From assembly GCF_014647835.1 (NCBI RefSeq), contig NZ_BMPY01000033.1, positions 1 to 64,000 on the forward strand: a DNA stretch of 64,000 bases, in the 5' to 3' direction. Positions 17,536 to 26,453 of this stretch are shown here, piece by piece (the first letter of the stretch is position 1; each line of letters begins with the position of its first letter). The notes beneath the pieces were generated by a model that was not told where the DNA came from, did not search any database, and saw nothing but the letters and a program-made list of their open reading frames with translations. Source of the stretch: Microbispora rosea subsp. aerata. Lineage in GTDB: Bacteria; Actinomycetota; Actinomycetes; Streptosporangiales; Streptosporangiaceae. The position numbers and the translations under genes are program-made.

Positions 17536-17541
17536 AGCCTA
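17536..17541 (-). promoter_or_regulatory. -10 element of a probable leaderless MFS transcript
   Basis: TAGGCT on the minus strand, a good match to the actinobacterial housekeeping -10 (TANNNT), is exactly 6 nt from the GTG start at 17529. No convincing -35 is seen. Confidence 0.45.
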
Positions 17542-17619
17542 CGCGGGCGATCAGCATCGGAGTATCAGGATCAACCCTGATAAAACCCCTTGGTTCCCAC
17601 CTTGAGCGAGGTGATCACG

Positions 17620-17625
17620 TACTCT
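17620..17625 (+). promoter_or_regulatory. -10 element of a probable leaderless idi transcript
   Basis: TACTCT lies 6 nt before the GTG at 17632. The same hexamer and spacing occur at the DUF5318 gene (20157-20162). No strong -35 is visible. Confidence 0.45.
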
Positions 17626-17631
17626 CGCAGA

Positions 17632-18231
17632 GTGACTTCACAGGAACTTGTCGTGCTGGTCGACGGCGAGGGCAACCCGATCGGCACCGCTCCCAAGTCC
17701 ACCGTCCACAGCGCCGACACTCCGCTGCATCTCGCGTTCTCCAGCTATGTCTTCGACCACCAGGGCCGCGTGCTGCTGTCGCGGCGGGCGGGCACCAAGC
17801 TGACCTGGCCCGACCAGTGGACCAACAGCTGCTGCGGGCACCCGCTGCCGGGCGAGCCGCTGCCGGCGGCGGTGATCCGCCGCCTCGGGTTCGAGCTGGG
17901 CTTGACCGTCGAGTCGGTCGACCTGATCCTGCCGAGCTTCTCCTATCGGGCCGTGATGGACAACGGCACCGTGGAGAACGAGCTGTGCCCGGTCTACCGC
18001 GCCGTGGTGACGGGAGAGGCCGAGCCGAACGCCGAGGAGGTGGGCGAGGTCCGGTGGGAGCCCTGGACGCGCTTCGCCGCCGAGGTGATGAGCGGGGAGC
18101 GGGACATCTCGCCCTGGGCCCGGCTGCAGGTGCCCCAGCTCGCCGCGCTCGGGCCGGACCCGCTGGCCTGGCCGGTGGCCGACCCCGCGGCCCTGCCGCC
18201 CGCCGCGCGCCCGCTCACCTCGAACCGCTGA
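17632..18231 (+). CDS. idi: Isopentenyl-diphosphate delta-isomerase, type 1
   Basis: This 199-residue NUDIX-fold enzyme interconverts IPP and DMAPP, supplying isoprenoids. The conserved segments are TPLHLAFSSYVFDHQGRVLLSRR, WTNSCCGHPLPGE with the catalytic cysteine, and the DNGTVENELCPVYR motif with the catalytic glutamate. Length is typical. I chose the GTG at 17632, which gives MTSQELVVLVD and sits at leaderless distance from a TACTCT -10. In-frame starts at 17590 or 17611 would add up to 14 residues not expected from homologues. It converges with ino1. In this window the isoprenoid link could be to the carotenoid oxygenase or to polyprenol-sugar carriers. Confidence 0.93.
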   Translation: MTSQELVVLVDGEGNPIGTAPKSTVHSADTPLHLAFSSYVFDHQGRVLLSRRAGTKLTWPDQWTNSCCGHPLPGEPLPAAVIRRLGFELGLTVESVDLILPSFSYRAVMDNGTVENELCPVYRAVVTGEAEPNAEEVGEVRWEPWTRFAAEVMSGERDISPWARLQVPQLAALGPDPLAWPVADPAALPPAARPLTSNR

Positions 18232-18264
18232 GACACACGTTCACCCATAGACGCTGACACGGAA

Positions 18265-18296
18265 CCGCCCCGGTCCGATCGACGGAGCCGGGGCGG
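18265..18296. terminator. Hairpin terminator between idi and ino1
   Basis: A perfect 9-bp stem CCGCCCCGG/CCGGGGCGG (18265-18273 with 18288-18296) lies between the convergent idi and ino1 genes and could serve both. Confidence 0.75.
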
Positions 18297-18311
18297 GACA
18301 CGCGGCGGACG

Positions 18312-19391
18312 TCAGCGCTCGACCTCGCCGCGGATGAACTTCTCGACGGCCTCGCGGGCGGCGTCGTCGGAGTACTGCTCCGGCGGCGACTTCATGAAGT
18401 ACGACGAGGGCGACAGCAGCGGGCCGCCGATGCCCCGGTCGAGAGCGATCTTGGCCGCGCGGACCGCGTCGATGATGATGCCGGCCGAGTTGGGCGAGTC
18501 CCAGACCTCGAGCTTGTACTCCAGGTTGAGCGGGGTGTCGCCGAACGACTTGCCCTCGAGGCGGACGTAGGCCCACTTGCGGTCGTCCAGCCACGGGACG
18601 TGGTCGGACGGGCCGATGTGGACGTCGGCCTTGGCCATCTCGTGCGGGATCTGCGACGTGACCGACTGGGTCTTGGAGATCTTCTTGGACTGGAGGCGGC
18701 TGCGCTCCAGCATGTTCATGAAGTCCATGTTGCCGCCGAAGTTGAGCTGGTAGGTGCGCAGCAGCTCGACTCCGCGGTCCTCGAACAGCTTGGCCAGCAC
18801 GCGGTGCGTGATCGTGGCGCCGACCTGCGACTTGATGTCGTCGCCCACGATCGGGACGCCGGCCTCGGTGAACTTGGCGGCCCACTCGGGGTCGGAGGCG
18901 ATGAAGACGGGCAGCGCGTTGACGAAGGCCACCTTGGCGTCGATCGCGCACTGGGCGTAGAAGCGGTCGGCCTCCTCCGAGCCCACCGGGAGGTAGGACA
19001 CCAGGACGTCGACCCGGGCGTCCTTCAGCGCCTGGACGACGTCGACCGGCTCCTCGTCCGACTCCTCGATGATCTCACGGTAGTACGTGCCAAGACCGTC
19101 GAAGGTCGGGCCACGCTGCACGGTCACACCGAGCGGCGGCACATCGCAGATCTTGATCGTGTTGTTCTCGGAGGCCACGATGGCCTCCGACAGGTCGCGG
19201 CCGACCTTCTTGGCGTCCACGTCGAAGGCCGCGACGAACTCGATGTCGCCGACGTGGTAGTCACCGAACCGCACGTGCATGAGGCCCGGCACACGGCTGC
19301 CCGGATCCGCGTCCTTGTAGTAATGGACGCCCTGCACCAGTGATGCGGCGCAGTTGCCCACACCAACGATGGCTACGCGCACCGAACCCAT
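18312..19391 (-). CDS. ino1: Inositol-3-phosphate synthase
   Basis: This 359-residue NAD-dependent enzyme turns glucose 6-phosphate into inositol 3-phosphate, the first step to mycothiol and phosphatidylinositol lipids. The NAD-binding loop is [18 protein letters not shown]. Other family motifs are [40 protein letters not shown] and [13 protein letters not shown]. The C-terminus has [28 protein letters not shown]-type sequence of the short prokaryotic form. The ATG at 19391 follows AAAGGAG. It begins 13 bp after padR, so both are expressed from the padR promoter and presumably repressed by PadR binding at 20068-20088. Confidence 0.96.
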   Translation of the reverse strand: MGSVRVAIVGVGNCAASLVQGVHYYKDADPGSRVPGLMHVRFGDYHVGDIEFVAAFDVDAKKVGRDLSEAIVASENNTIKICDVPPLGVTVQRGPTFDGLGTYYREIIEESDEEPVDVVQALKDARVDVLVSYLPVGSEEADRFYAQCAIDAKVAFVNALPVFIASDPEWAAKFTEAGVPIVGDDIKSQVGATITHRVLAKLFEDRGVELLRTYQLNFGGNMDFMNMLERSRLQSKKISKTQSVTSQIPHEMAKADVHIGPSDHVPWLDDRKWAYVRLEGKSFGDTPLNLEYKLEVWDSPNSAGIIIDAVRAAKIALDRGIGGPLLSPSSYFMKSPPEQYSDDAAREAVEKFIRGEVER

Positions 19392-19404
19392 AGCACTCGC
19401 TCCT

Positions 19405-20043
19405 TTACTTATTCGCCTCGGGCGTGTCCGCCCTCTGGGTCTCTTCCTGTACGGCTGGCGCGGGATCCGGGGGGTGATCCCCCTCGCCGGGAGCCGAACG
19501 GCTCCGCCGCTCCGAGTCGATCAGCTCGTTCAGCCATCGGACCTCGCGCTCGACCGACTCCAGCCCGTGGCGCTGAAGTTCGAGCGTGTAGCTGTCCAAT
19601 CGCTCTCTCGTACGGGCGAGAGCCTCGCGGACGCGGTCGAGGCGTTCCTCCAGGCGGCTGCGGCGGCCCTCCAGAATGCGCAGCCGCACCTCCGCCTCCG
19701 TATGACGGAAGAAGGCGAAGTGGATGCCGAAGCTTTCGTCCTCCCAGGAGGACGGGCCCGACTGGCTGAGCAGCTCCTGCAACCGCTCCTTACCCTCTGC
19801 CGTGATCTTGTACACGATCTTGGACCTGCGGCCGATGACCGTGTCCTCAGGAGGCTCCTCCTCGGCGATGAGGCCCTCGTTCAGCAGACCCCTGAGGCAG
19901 GGATACAGCGAGCCGTAGGAGAACGCACGGAACATGCCGAGCAGCGTGTTGAGCCGTTTGCGCAGCTCGTAGCCGTGCAGCGGCGTCTCGTGCAGCGATC
20001 CCAGGACGGCGAGCTCCAGCACACTCCCACGAGAGCCCGTCAC
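19405..20043 (-). CDS. PadR-family transcriptional regulator of ino1
   Basis: This 212-residue protein has the PadR winged helix at residues about 7-100 ([24 protein letters not shown], then [16 protein letters not shown] and [18 protein letters not shown]). A long helical dimerisation segment rich in Arg/Glu/Leu follows, with a charged, disordered tail. The GTG at 20043 has AGGGGGTGG upstream; the open frame continues further but crosses its own promoter. It is co-transcribed with ino1. A perfect palindrome covers the predicted transcription start, so autoregulation is likely. The inducer is unknown; a link to inositol or thiol status is speculation. Confidence 0.9.
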   Translation of the reverse strand: MTGSRGSVLELAVLGSLHETPLHGYELRKRLNTLLGMFRAFSYGSLYPCLRGLLNEGLIAEEEPPEDTVIGRRSKIVYKITAEGKERLQELLSQSGPSSWEDESFGIHFAFFRHTEAEVRLRILEGRRSRLEERLDRVREALARTRERLDSYTLELQRHGLESVEREVRWLNELIDSERRSRSAPGEGDHPPDPAPAVQEETQRADTPEANK

Positions 20044-20067
20044 TGGAACCACCCCCTGTGTCCGACC

Positions 20068-20088
20068 GATGTATCGACTCGATACATC
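20068..20088. promoter_or_regulatory. PadR operator (21-bp palindrome)
   Basis: GATGTATCGA-C-TCGATACATC is a perfect 10-bp inverted repeat around one central base, with the ATGT...ACAT ends typical of PadR operators. It covers the predicted transcription start of padR-ino1 and lies 25 bp before the padR GTG. It may also affect the divergent DUF5318 gene about 70 bp away. Confidence 0.8.
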
Positions 20089-20091
20089 TGC

Positions 20092-20120
20092 AGGATACGT
20101 CGGGCCGTCATAGATGGCAA
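20092..20120 (-). promoter_or_regulatory. padR-ino1 promoter
   Basis: On the minus strand TTGCCA (20120-20115) and TATCCT (20097-20092) are separated by 17 bp, a good housekeeping-type promoter. The predicted start falls inside the operator palindrome. Confidence 0.6.
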
Positions 20121-20156
20121 CGAACCAACGTTTGGCCAAGCTTCGGCAAAGGGCCG

Positions 20157-20162
20157 TACTCT
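20157..20162 (+). promoter_or_regulatory. -10 element of a probable leaderless DUF5318 transcript
   Basis: TACTCT ends 6 nt before the ATG at 20169. The surrounding 14-mer GGGCCGTACTCTGA is repeated exactly at 28491-28504 upstream of ssb. A TTGGCC 19 nt upstream may be the -35. Confidence 0.45.
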
Positions 20163-20168
20163 GACCGC

Positions 20169-20543
20169 ATGTGGTCACAGCGGTCGGCCGTGGACGACGG
20201 CCTCGTCAAGCGGGCGGCCGTGCGGTCCGTCCGCGCCGGCCGCATGCGGGCGCGGGACGCCCGTCCATACCTGCTGCGCGCGGCTCGGACGCACGGTGGG
20301 CCGATGAGCCGCATGTGCCCCACAGGTGAACGATGGAACGTGACCAACGTCACATACGTATATGGGGACGAACGAGGACAAGTGGCTGGCCAGGCCAAAG
20401 GCGTGGCCGAGCCCGCCGCGAGGGCCCGTGAATACCGCGATTCCCGGGTCTGCGTGGTGGACGTCTGCCAAGGTTGTTCTTGGAACCACCTGGCGGTGTC
20501 GTTCGTCCTCGGAGCAGCCGATCCCCCGGGCCCTTCCCTGTAG
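20169..20543 (+). CDS. DUF5318 family zinc-ribbon-like protein
   Basis: This 124-residue protein matches the actinobacterial DUF5318 family found directly upstream of the bifunctional penicillin-binding protein gene, as in mycobacteria next to ponA1. Recognisable segments are ARPYLLRAARTHG, VTYVYGDERGQVAGQA and VVDVCQGCSWNHLAVSFVLG. The family normally has two CxxC knuckles. Here the second is intact (VCQGC) but the first reads CPTG, so one cysteine is missing. The ATG at 20169 has no ribosome-binding site and fits a leaderless mRNA. The function is unknown; the constant link to PBP1A suggests a role with cell-wall synthesis. PBP1A begins 81 bp downstream. Confidence 0.85.
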   Translation: MWSQRSAVDDGLVKRAAVRSVRAGRMRARDARPYLLRAARTHGGPMSRMCPTGERWNVTNVTYVYGDERGQVAGQAKGVAEPAARAREYRDSRVCVVDVCQGCSWNHLAVSFVLGAADPPGPSL

Positions 20544-20624
20544 GGCGACCTCCACCCCAGGAGGGCCGTTCGCCGGCTTGCCGGCCGACGTCGATCATTC
20601 CCCTGAGCCATCTGACGAGGACGC

Positions 20625-23612
20625 GTGACATACAGCAGCTATGGACCGGAGCCGACCGGCCGTCCCGAGGGCGCCTCGGGCTCCGGTGGATCATCCCGCC
20701 CTGGACGCCGCCGTCGCTCGCCCCGTGAGTTCGACGAGTACGGCGAGTACGGCGAATACGGTGAGCGGGTTCCGCCGCGGCAGCCCGGCAGGGGCCCGGC
20801 GCAGCAGCCGCCCCGGTCCGGCCGGCCGGCGGGACCGGAGCAGCGCCGCCGCGAGGAGGCGGCCTTCGAGGACACGGCGGCCATGAACGCCGTGCCGCCG
20901 GGACCGCCGCCGAACAGGCCACAGGGGGCGGCGCAGGGACCCGGGCAGGGGCAGGGCCCGAGAGGACCGGTGGGCGGCGGACGCCCGCCGGCGGGCCGCG
21001 ACCCGAGGTACGCGGCGGGCCCGGGCGGTCCGCACGGCCCCGGTGGTCCGCAGGGTCCCGGTGGCCCTCATGGCCCGGGCGGCCCGCAGGGCCGGGGAGG
21101 CGTCCAGCGTCCGGCCGGTCCCGGCCGTGCGGGCGTCCCCGGCGCGGACGAGCGCACCCAGGCGATGGGCATGCCGACCGGCGGCTTCCGCCGTGACGCC
21201 GACGGGCAGAGCACCGAGATGATCACGACCGGCGGCCGCCGCCGCAGGTCGTCGGGCCGGGGCGGGCGCGGCCCCGGTGGTCCGGGTGGTCCCGAGGGCC
21301 CCGGCGGACGCGGCCCGCGCGATCCGCGCGACTTCGACGAGGACGACGACAAGCCGCGCCGCACCGGCTGGAAGCGCTTCATCCCGAACTGGAAGATCCT
21401 CGTGGCGGCCTTCACGGTGCTGGCCGCGGGCGTCTTCGGCATGATCGCCGTGGCGTACGCCAACACCCCGGTGCCGACCGGGACCCAGGCGGAGGCCGTG
21501 GCCGAGGGCAGCGCCATCTACTACAGCGACGGCAAGTCGCTGATCGCCAAGGTGGGCACCCCGCGCGTCATCCTGGACAGCCTCGACAAGGTGCCCAAGC
21601 ACGTCCAGGACGCCGTCATCGCGATCGAGAACGACACCTTCTGGACCGACAGCGGCATCTCGATCTCCGGCATGATCCGGTCGGTCTACATGACCGCGAC
21701 CGGCCAGCAGCTCCAGGGCGCCTCGACCATCACCCAGCAGATGGCCCGCAACTACTACGACGGCCTCAGCCAGGAAGTGTCGATCAAGCGCAAGGTCAAG
21801 GAGATCTTCGTCGCGATCAAGCTCGACAAGGAGATGTCGAAGGAAAAGATCCTCCTGCAGTATCTCAACACGGTGCCCTTCGGCCGCGCCTACGGCATCG
21901 AGGCCGCCGCGCAGGCGTACTTCAAGAAGCACGTCGAGCAGCTCACCGTGGAGCAGGGCGCCTACCTCGCCGCGCGCATCCAGACGCCGTCCCTGGACGC
22001 CAACTCCCCGCGGCTGCAAAACCGGTTCAAGGACGTCGTCAACGCGATGGCCCGCCTCGACCCCGAGAAGTACGGCAAGCTGCCGGACACGGCCAAGTTC
22101 CCCAAGACCGTCCCCCTGAGCAACAGGGAGACGTACGGCGGCCTGCGGGGCTACATGATCACTCAGGTCCTGAACGAGCTGCAGTCCCGCATGAACCTGT
22201 CCGAAGACCAGGTCAAGAGCGGCGGCTACAAGATCGTTTCCACCTTCGACAAGAGGCTGATGCAGGCCGCCAAGAAGGCGGTGCTCGCCACCACCTCCAC
22301 GATGTCGAAGGAGTTCCACGCCGGTCTCGCCGCGGTCGACCCCAAGACCGGGCGGGTGGTCGCCTTCTACGGCGGCAACGACTACATCAAGGACCCCTGG
22401 AACGAGCCGTTCCAGTCCAAGAAGCAGGCCGCCTCGGCGTTCAAGCCGTACGTGCTGGCCGCCTGGCTGGACGCCGGATACAGCCTCAACAGCTGGGTGC
22501 CCGGCAACAAGACGATCCCGGAGGAGCTGCCCGGCACCAAGCCCATCGGCAACAGCCACAACGTCGGCCATGCGATCAACCTGATCACCGCGACCGCCGA
22601 CTCGGTCAACACGGCCTTCGCGTCGATGGCGTACAAGCTGGACGAGGTGAACGGCACGATCGGGCAGCTCGCCGCGGTCAAGCAGATCGCCGAGGAGGCC
22701 GGGCTCGACAAGAAGCGCATGGAGGACGACGTCGCGGCGCACAAGTACGCGTTCTCCATCGGCAGCGCCCTGGTCACCCCCGTCGAGCAGGCCGCCGGCT
22801 ACTCGATCTTCGCCAACGAGGGCAAGCACATCGACTACCACGTCGTCAAGGAGGTCCGGAAGGACAAGGAGGTCGTCTTCACCGAGCGGCGGGAGGTGAA
22901 GCAGGTCATCACGCCCGAGGCGGCGGCCGACGCGGTGGTCGCCATGCAGGAGGTCCTCAAGTCGGGCACGGCGGCGGGCAAGGGCATCGGCCGCCCGGCC
23001 GCGGGCAAGACCGGCACCAACAACGACGAGAAGGAGGCCTGGTTCGTCGGGTTCACCCCGCAGCTTTCGGTGGCGGTCGGCATGTACCGCGAGCAGTGCG
23101 TCACCAAGAGCGGCAAGATCGTCCAGCCGCTGTACTCCAACTGCCCGATCACCCCGGGCGGCAAGGAGAGCAAGAAGTACGGCCCCAACAATCCGTACAC
23201 GCACGTCAAGGAAGTGTCGCTCGGCTTCGAAGGCGCCGGTCCGCCGACCACGATCTGGCGGGCGTTCATGATGGAGGCGCACGCGGGCAAGCCGGTCGAG
23301 CAGTTCCCGCCGAAGGCCGGCCTCGGCACGCCGGAGAACATCGTGCCGAGCCCGACTCCGTCGCCCACCCCTGAGGTGGACGACGAAGGGTTCCCCAACG
23401 ACATGCCGGACGACTTCTTCAACGGCGGCGACTGCCTCAACGGCGGCCCGACGTGCGACATCGGCGGAGGCGACGACACCGGCTTCGGCGGCGACCCGAA
23501 CGAGGACGGTCAGGACGGCGGACCGGGCGACGACGTCCCGATCAACATCAACGAGCCTCCGGCCGCCCTGCCGGCCGGGCCCGGCAACGGCAGGAGCGGC
23601 GGCGGCGCCTGA
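20625..23612 (+). CDS. Bifunctional class A penicillin-binding protein (transglycosylase/transpeptidase)
   Basis: This 995-residue protein polymerises and crosslinks peptidoglycan. Residues 1-250 are cytoplasmic and disordered, rich in Pro/Gly/Arg with a collagen-like GPGGPxGPGG stretch. One membrane helix lies at about 258-280. The GT51 domain has its catalytic glutamate near residue 335 (AIENDTFW) and the QGASTITQQMARN motif. The transpeptidase domain has SAFK (Ser604), SVN and KTG (about 795). The C-terminus after about 905 is an Asp/Asn/Pro-rich tail. The GTG at 20625 has GAGGACGC upstream. It is the ponA-like gene of the DUF5318-PBP pair and probably takes its lipid II from the MurJ encoded nearby. 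Confidence 0.95.
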   Translation: MTYSSYGPEPTGRPEGASGSGGSSRPGRRRRSPREFDEYGEYGEYGERVPPRQPGRGPAQQPPRSGRPAGPEQRRREEAAFEDTAAMNAVPPGPPPNRPQGAAQGPGQGQGPRGPVGGGRPPAGRDPRYAAGPGGPHGPGGPQGPGGPHGPGGPQGRGGVQRPAGPGRAGVPGADERTQAMGMPTGGFRRDADGQSTEMITTGGRRRRSSGRGGRGPGGPGGPEGPGGRGPRDPRDFDEDDDKPRRTGWKRFIPNWKILVAAFTVLAAGVFGMIAVAYANTPVPTGTQAEAVAEGSAIYYSDGKSLIAKVGTPRVILDSLDKVPKHVQDAVIAIENDTFWTDSGISISGMIRSVYMTATGQQLQGASTITQQMARNYYDGLSQEVSIKRKVKEIFVAIKLDKEMSKEKILLQYLNTVPFGRAYGIEAAAQAYFKKHVEQLTVEQGAYLAARIQTPSLDANSPRLQNRFKDVVNAMARLDPEKYGKLPDTAKFPKTVPLSNRETYGGLRGYMITQVLNELQSRMNLSEDQVKSGGYKIVSTFDKRLMQAAKKAVLATTSTMSKEFHAGLAAVDPKTGRVVAFYGGNDYIKDPWNEPFQSKKQAASAFKPYVLAAWLDAGYSLNSWVPGNKTIPEELPGTKPIGNSHNVGHAINLITATADSVNTAFASMAYKLDEVNGTIGQLAAVKQIAEEAGLDKKRMEDDVAAHKYAFSIGSALVTPVEQAAGYSIFANEGKHIDYHVVKEVRKDKEVVFTERREVKQVITPEAAADAVVAMQEVLKSGTAAGKGIGRPAAGKTGTNNDEKEAWFVGFTPQLSVAVGMYREQCVTKSGKIVQPLYSNCPITPGGKESKKYGPNNPYTHVKEVSLGFEGAGPPTTIWRAFMMEAHAGKPVEQFPPKAGLGTPENIVPSPTPSPTPEVDDEGFPNDMPDDFFNGGDCLNGGPTCDIGGGDDTGFGGDPNEDGQDGGPGDDVPININEPPAALPAGPGNGRSGGGA

Positions 23613-23631
23613 CGGCGATCCGGCGCCCGGA

Positions 23632-23666
23632 AAGGGGCCCGCGGCGACTCCCGCCGCGGGCCCCTT
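23632..23666 (+). terminator. Hairpin terminator after PBP1A
   Basis: A perfect 15-bp inverted repeat (23632-23646 with 23652-23666) with a 5-nt loop lies 20 bp beyond the stop codon. Confidence 0.85.
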
Positions 23667-23717
23667 CGGCGCTCGGGGGGTCGCCAATCCGAGGCGTTGG
23701 ATGGTGCAATACCGAGC

Positions 23718-25082
23718 ATGACGACCCGGACCACGAACGACTCCGCCCCGCTGCCCGGGGTCGCCGCGCGGGCGGTGCCGTACCTGCCTCTCGGGCTTTT
23801 CGCTGGGCTCGGCGCGATCCTCGCGTACCTGTGGAAGTACCCCTGCCGGTTCGGCGGGGCCTGGAACGGCGGTGTCGGGCAGTTCACCAACTTCTGCTAC
23901 ACCGACATCTATCCGCTGTTTTGGGCGGAGAAGCTCAACGAGGGCAAGGTCCCGTACATCGACTACCCGGTCGAATATCCGGTCGGCATCGGCGCGATCA
24001 TGGAGTTCGCCCGCCGCCTCGCGGGCGGCGACGGGATCGTGTTCTACGACGTCACCGTGGTCCTGATGGGATTCGCGCTGGTCGCGGGCGTGCTGCTGAC
24101 GGCCGCGCTGGCCGGCCCGGCCCGCCGCTGGGACGCCCTGTGGTACGCCATCGGCCCGGCCGTCATCCTTTGCGCGTACATCAACTGGGACCTGGCCGCG
24201 GGGGCCCTCGCGCTCGGCGGCCTGCTCGCCTGGGCCCGCCACCGGCCGTACCTCGCGGGCGTGCTGCTGGCGCTGGCCGTGGCCACGAAGTTCTACCCGC
24301 TGATGTTCTTCGGCGCGTTGTTCCTGCTCACGGCGCGTACGGCCAAGTGGCTGCCGTTCCTCAAGACCGTCGCGGCGGCCGCGGGCACCTGGCTGCTGGT
24401 GAACGTGCCGATCATGCTGATCAACTTCGACGGCTGGAAGAGGTTCTACGCCTTCAGCAGCGAGCGCGGCGCCGACTGGGGCGGGCTGTGGTTCTTCTTC
24501 CAGAAGACCCAGTGGTTCGGCATGGAAAGGCCCGGGTTCCTGGCCTTTCTCGGCGACGCCGAGAAGCTGAACACCATGGCCATGGCCGCGCTCGCGGTGC
24601 TGCTGCTGGGCGTCGCCGTGCTGGCGCTCGCCGCGCCGCGCCGGCCGCGCCTGATGCAGCTGTGCTTCCTCGCCCTGGCCGCCTTCATGATCACCAACAA
24701 GGTCTGGTCGCCGCAGTACGTCCTGTGGCTGGTGCCGTTCGCGGTGCTGGCCAGGCCGAAGTGGGGCGCGCTGGCCGTCTGGCAGGCCGCCGAGTGCTGG
24801 TATTTCTTCTCCATCTGGCTCTACCTGGTCACCCAGACGGGCGATCCCGCGCTCGGCATCGGCGACGACCCCTACTTCCTGTCGGTCTGGGCCAGGGCGC
24901 TGACCATCGTCGTCCTCATGGCGCTCGTCGTCCGCGACATCCTGCGGCCCGAGCACGACGTCATCCGCCAGGGGGAGGCCGACGACCCGTCCGGAGCGGT
25001 GTTCGACCACGCCGAGGACCGGCTCGTGCTGCGCCGCCCGCTCCTCGTCCGGGGTGGTGAGCGGCAGCCGGAGGCGGCGTGA
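23718..25082 (+). CDS. GT87-type polyprenyl-phosphate-dependent mannosyltransferase (DUF2029)
   Basis: This 454-residue protein has about ten hydrophobic segments and the GT-C glycosyltransferase layout. An early extracytoplasmic loop carries acidic and aromatic residues (NFCYTDIYPLFWAEKLNEG and PYIDYPVEYPVGIG). The late NKVWSPQYVLWLVPF motif is shared with the next gene's SRVLSPQYLVWVIG. Family members use polyprenol-phosphate-mannose to extend glycolipids or glycans on the outer face of the membrane. The ATG at 23718 was preferred over a TTG at 23697; neither has a good ribosome-binding site. It is followed by a paralogue 117 bp downstream, so the two probably modify one glycoconjugate. Confidence 0.8.
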   Translation: MTTRTTNDSAPLPGVAARAVPYLPLGLFAGLGAILAYLWKYPCRFGGAWNGGVGQFTNFCYTDIYPLFWAEKLNEGKVPYIDYPVEYPVGIGAIMEFARRLAGGDGIVFYDVTVVLMGFALVAGVLLTAALAGPARRWDALWYAIGPAVILCAYINWDLAAGALALGGLLAWARHRPYLAGVLLALAVATKFYPLMFFGALFLLTARTAKWLPFLKTVAAAAGTWLLVNVPIMLINFDGWKRFYAFSSERGADWGGLWFFFQKTQWFGMERPGFLAFLGDAEKLNTMAMAALAVLLLGVAVLALAAPRRPRLMQLCFLALAAFMITNKVWSPQYVLWLVPFAVLARPKWGALAVWQAAECWYFFSIWLYLVTQTGDPALGIGDDPYFLSVWARALTIVVLMALVVRDILRPEHDVIRQGEADDPSGAVFDHAEDRLVLRRPLLVRGGERQPEAA

Positions 25083-25199
25083 ACGCGTGAAACTTACATC
25101 GGATTTCGCGCCGATTCCGGCGCGCTCGAGGGTGGTCCCGGAGGAGACTTCGCGTAGCGTCGCGTGAAAGTGTTCGCGACGGACGACGGGGGAGGCGCG

Positions 25200-26435
25200 A
25201 TGCGCCGGAGGCCGCCATGGCTTCTGCTGCTGACGTGGGCCGCGACCCGGATGACGCTCCTGCTGGTCGCGACCCAGGCGATCCCGACGGGACACGGCCA
25301 GGCGTTCAGGAACGACGTCACCCTCTACCGCAACTGGTCGGAGATCCTGGTGACGGGGGAGTTCCCCGCGGGGGACGAGAAGTGGCAGTATCCGCCCTTC
25401 GCCGCGCTGCCGATGCTCGCCCCCCGCCTGCTGCCGCTGAACTACCACGTCGCGTTCTACCTGCTGGCCATGCTGTGCGACCTCGCGATCCTGTTCCTGA
25501 TCTGGTGGTTTTCGACCGGCCGGCGCGGCGGGAGCCGTACGGGGCCGTGGGCGTGGACCGTGGGCGCGGCCCTGCTCGGCCCGGTGCTCGTCTCCCGGTA
25601 CGACCTGATGGTCACGCTCGTGGCGGTGCTCGCGCTTACCGCGTCGGCCAACCCGGTGGTGCGCGGGTCGCTCATCGGCGTCGGGCTCCTGGTGAAGGTC
25701 TGGCCGGTCGCGCTGCTCGCCGGCCTGCGGAGATGGCGCGAGCTGCTGACCGCGTCGGGGTCCGCGCTCGCCGTCGCGCTCGGCGGATGCGCCCTGGCCG
25801 TCGCGACCATGCCGCACGCGCTGGACTTCCTGGCCGCGCAGGAGGAACGGGGGCTGCAGATCGAGTCGCTGGCCGCCACGCCGTTCGCGCTCGCCCGCGC
25901 GCTCCGCTGGTGGGACGGCTACACCACCTACCAGCACGGCGCGATGGAGGCCGTGGGCCCCGGCGTGGGCGCGGCGGCGCTGCTGAGCGTGGCCGCCACG
26001 CCGGCGGCGCTGGCGCTGGTCGGCGTGTGGTGGCTGCGCGCGGCGCCCGGCCCCCGGGCGTACTACGACGCCGCGCTCACCACCGTGCTGTTCCTGGTCG
26101 CCACGAGCCGGGTGCTGTCGCCGCAGTATCTCGTGTGGGTGATCGGCGTCGCCGCGGTCATCCTGTCGGTGCGGCGCGACCGGCCCGGCCCGACGCAGCG
26201 GCCGGCCGCCCTGCTCGTCATGGTCGCCGCCCTGCTGACCGGGATCATGTATCCCTGGATCGAGCTGGACTACAGCTGGACGGGCAGCCTGCCCGGCACG
26301 CTCGTGCTGGCCCTGCGCAACCTCGTCTTCCTGGCCGCCGCCGTCACGTCGTACGTGCAGCTGTGGCGCGCCACGCGCCGGCCTCGGCCGGTGTGGGACG
26401 AGCGGGGCCTTCAGGCAGCGGTACCCGCTTCCTGA
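25200..26435 (+). CDS. GT87-type mannosyltransferase (DUF2029), paralogue
   Basis: This 411-residue integral membrane protein of the GT-C fold is related to the upstream gene. The first loop contains RNDVTLYRNWSEIL and KWQYPPFAALPML, with the acidic residues expected of the catalytic site. The LVKVWPVALLAGLRRW segment and the SPQYLVWVIG motif near residue 310 are conserved. The ATG at 25200 follows a GGGGGAGG box; a GTG start 36 bp upstream is possible but less well supported. The acceptor is unknown. It converges with endonuclease IV across a short region containing two DnaA-box-like sequences. Confidence 0.8.
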   Translation: MRRRPPWLLLLTWAATRMTLLLVATQAIPTGHGQAFRNDVTLYRNWSEILVTGEFPAGDEKWQYPPFAALPMLAPRLLPLNYHVAFYLLAMLCDLAILFLIWWFSTGRRGGSRTGPWAWTVGAALLGPVLVSRYDLMVTLVAVLALTASANPVVRGSLIGVGLLVKVWPVALLAGLRRWRELLTASGSALAVALGGCALAVATMPHALDFLAAQEERGLQIESLAATPFALARALRWWDGYTTYQHGAMEAVGPGVGAAALLSVAATPAALALVGVWWLRAAPGPRAYYDAALTTVLFLVATSRVLSPQYLVWVIGVAAVILSVRRDRPGPTQRPAALLVMVAALLTGIMYPWIELDYSWTGSLPGTLVLALRNLVFLAAAVTSYVQLWRATRRPRPVWDERGLQAAVPAS

Positions 26436-26453
26436 GGTTTTCAATCCGCAAAG

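Noticed and set aside
20340-20353. GTGACCAACGTCAC, a perfect CRP-like palindrome (GTGA-N6-TCAC)
   Set aside because: It lies inside the DUF5318 coding sequence and encodes conserved residues (NVTNVTYVYG), far from any predicted promoter, so chance is the simpler explanation.
20691-26444. A 1,917-codon open frame on the minus strand
   Set aside because: It is antisense to PBP1A and the two glycosyltransferase genes, and its Arg/Gly/His-rich translation shows no domain; it is a by-product of high GC.
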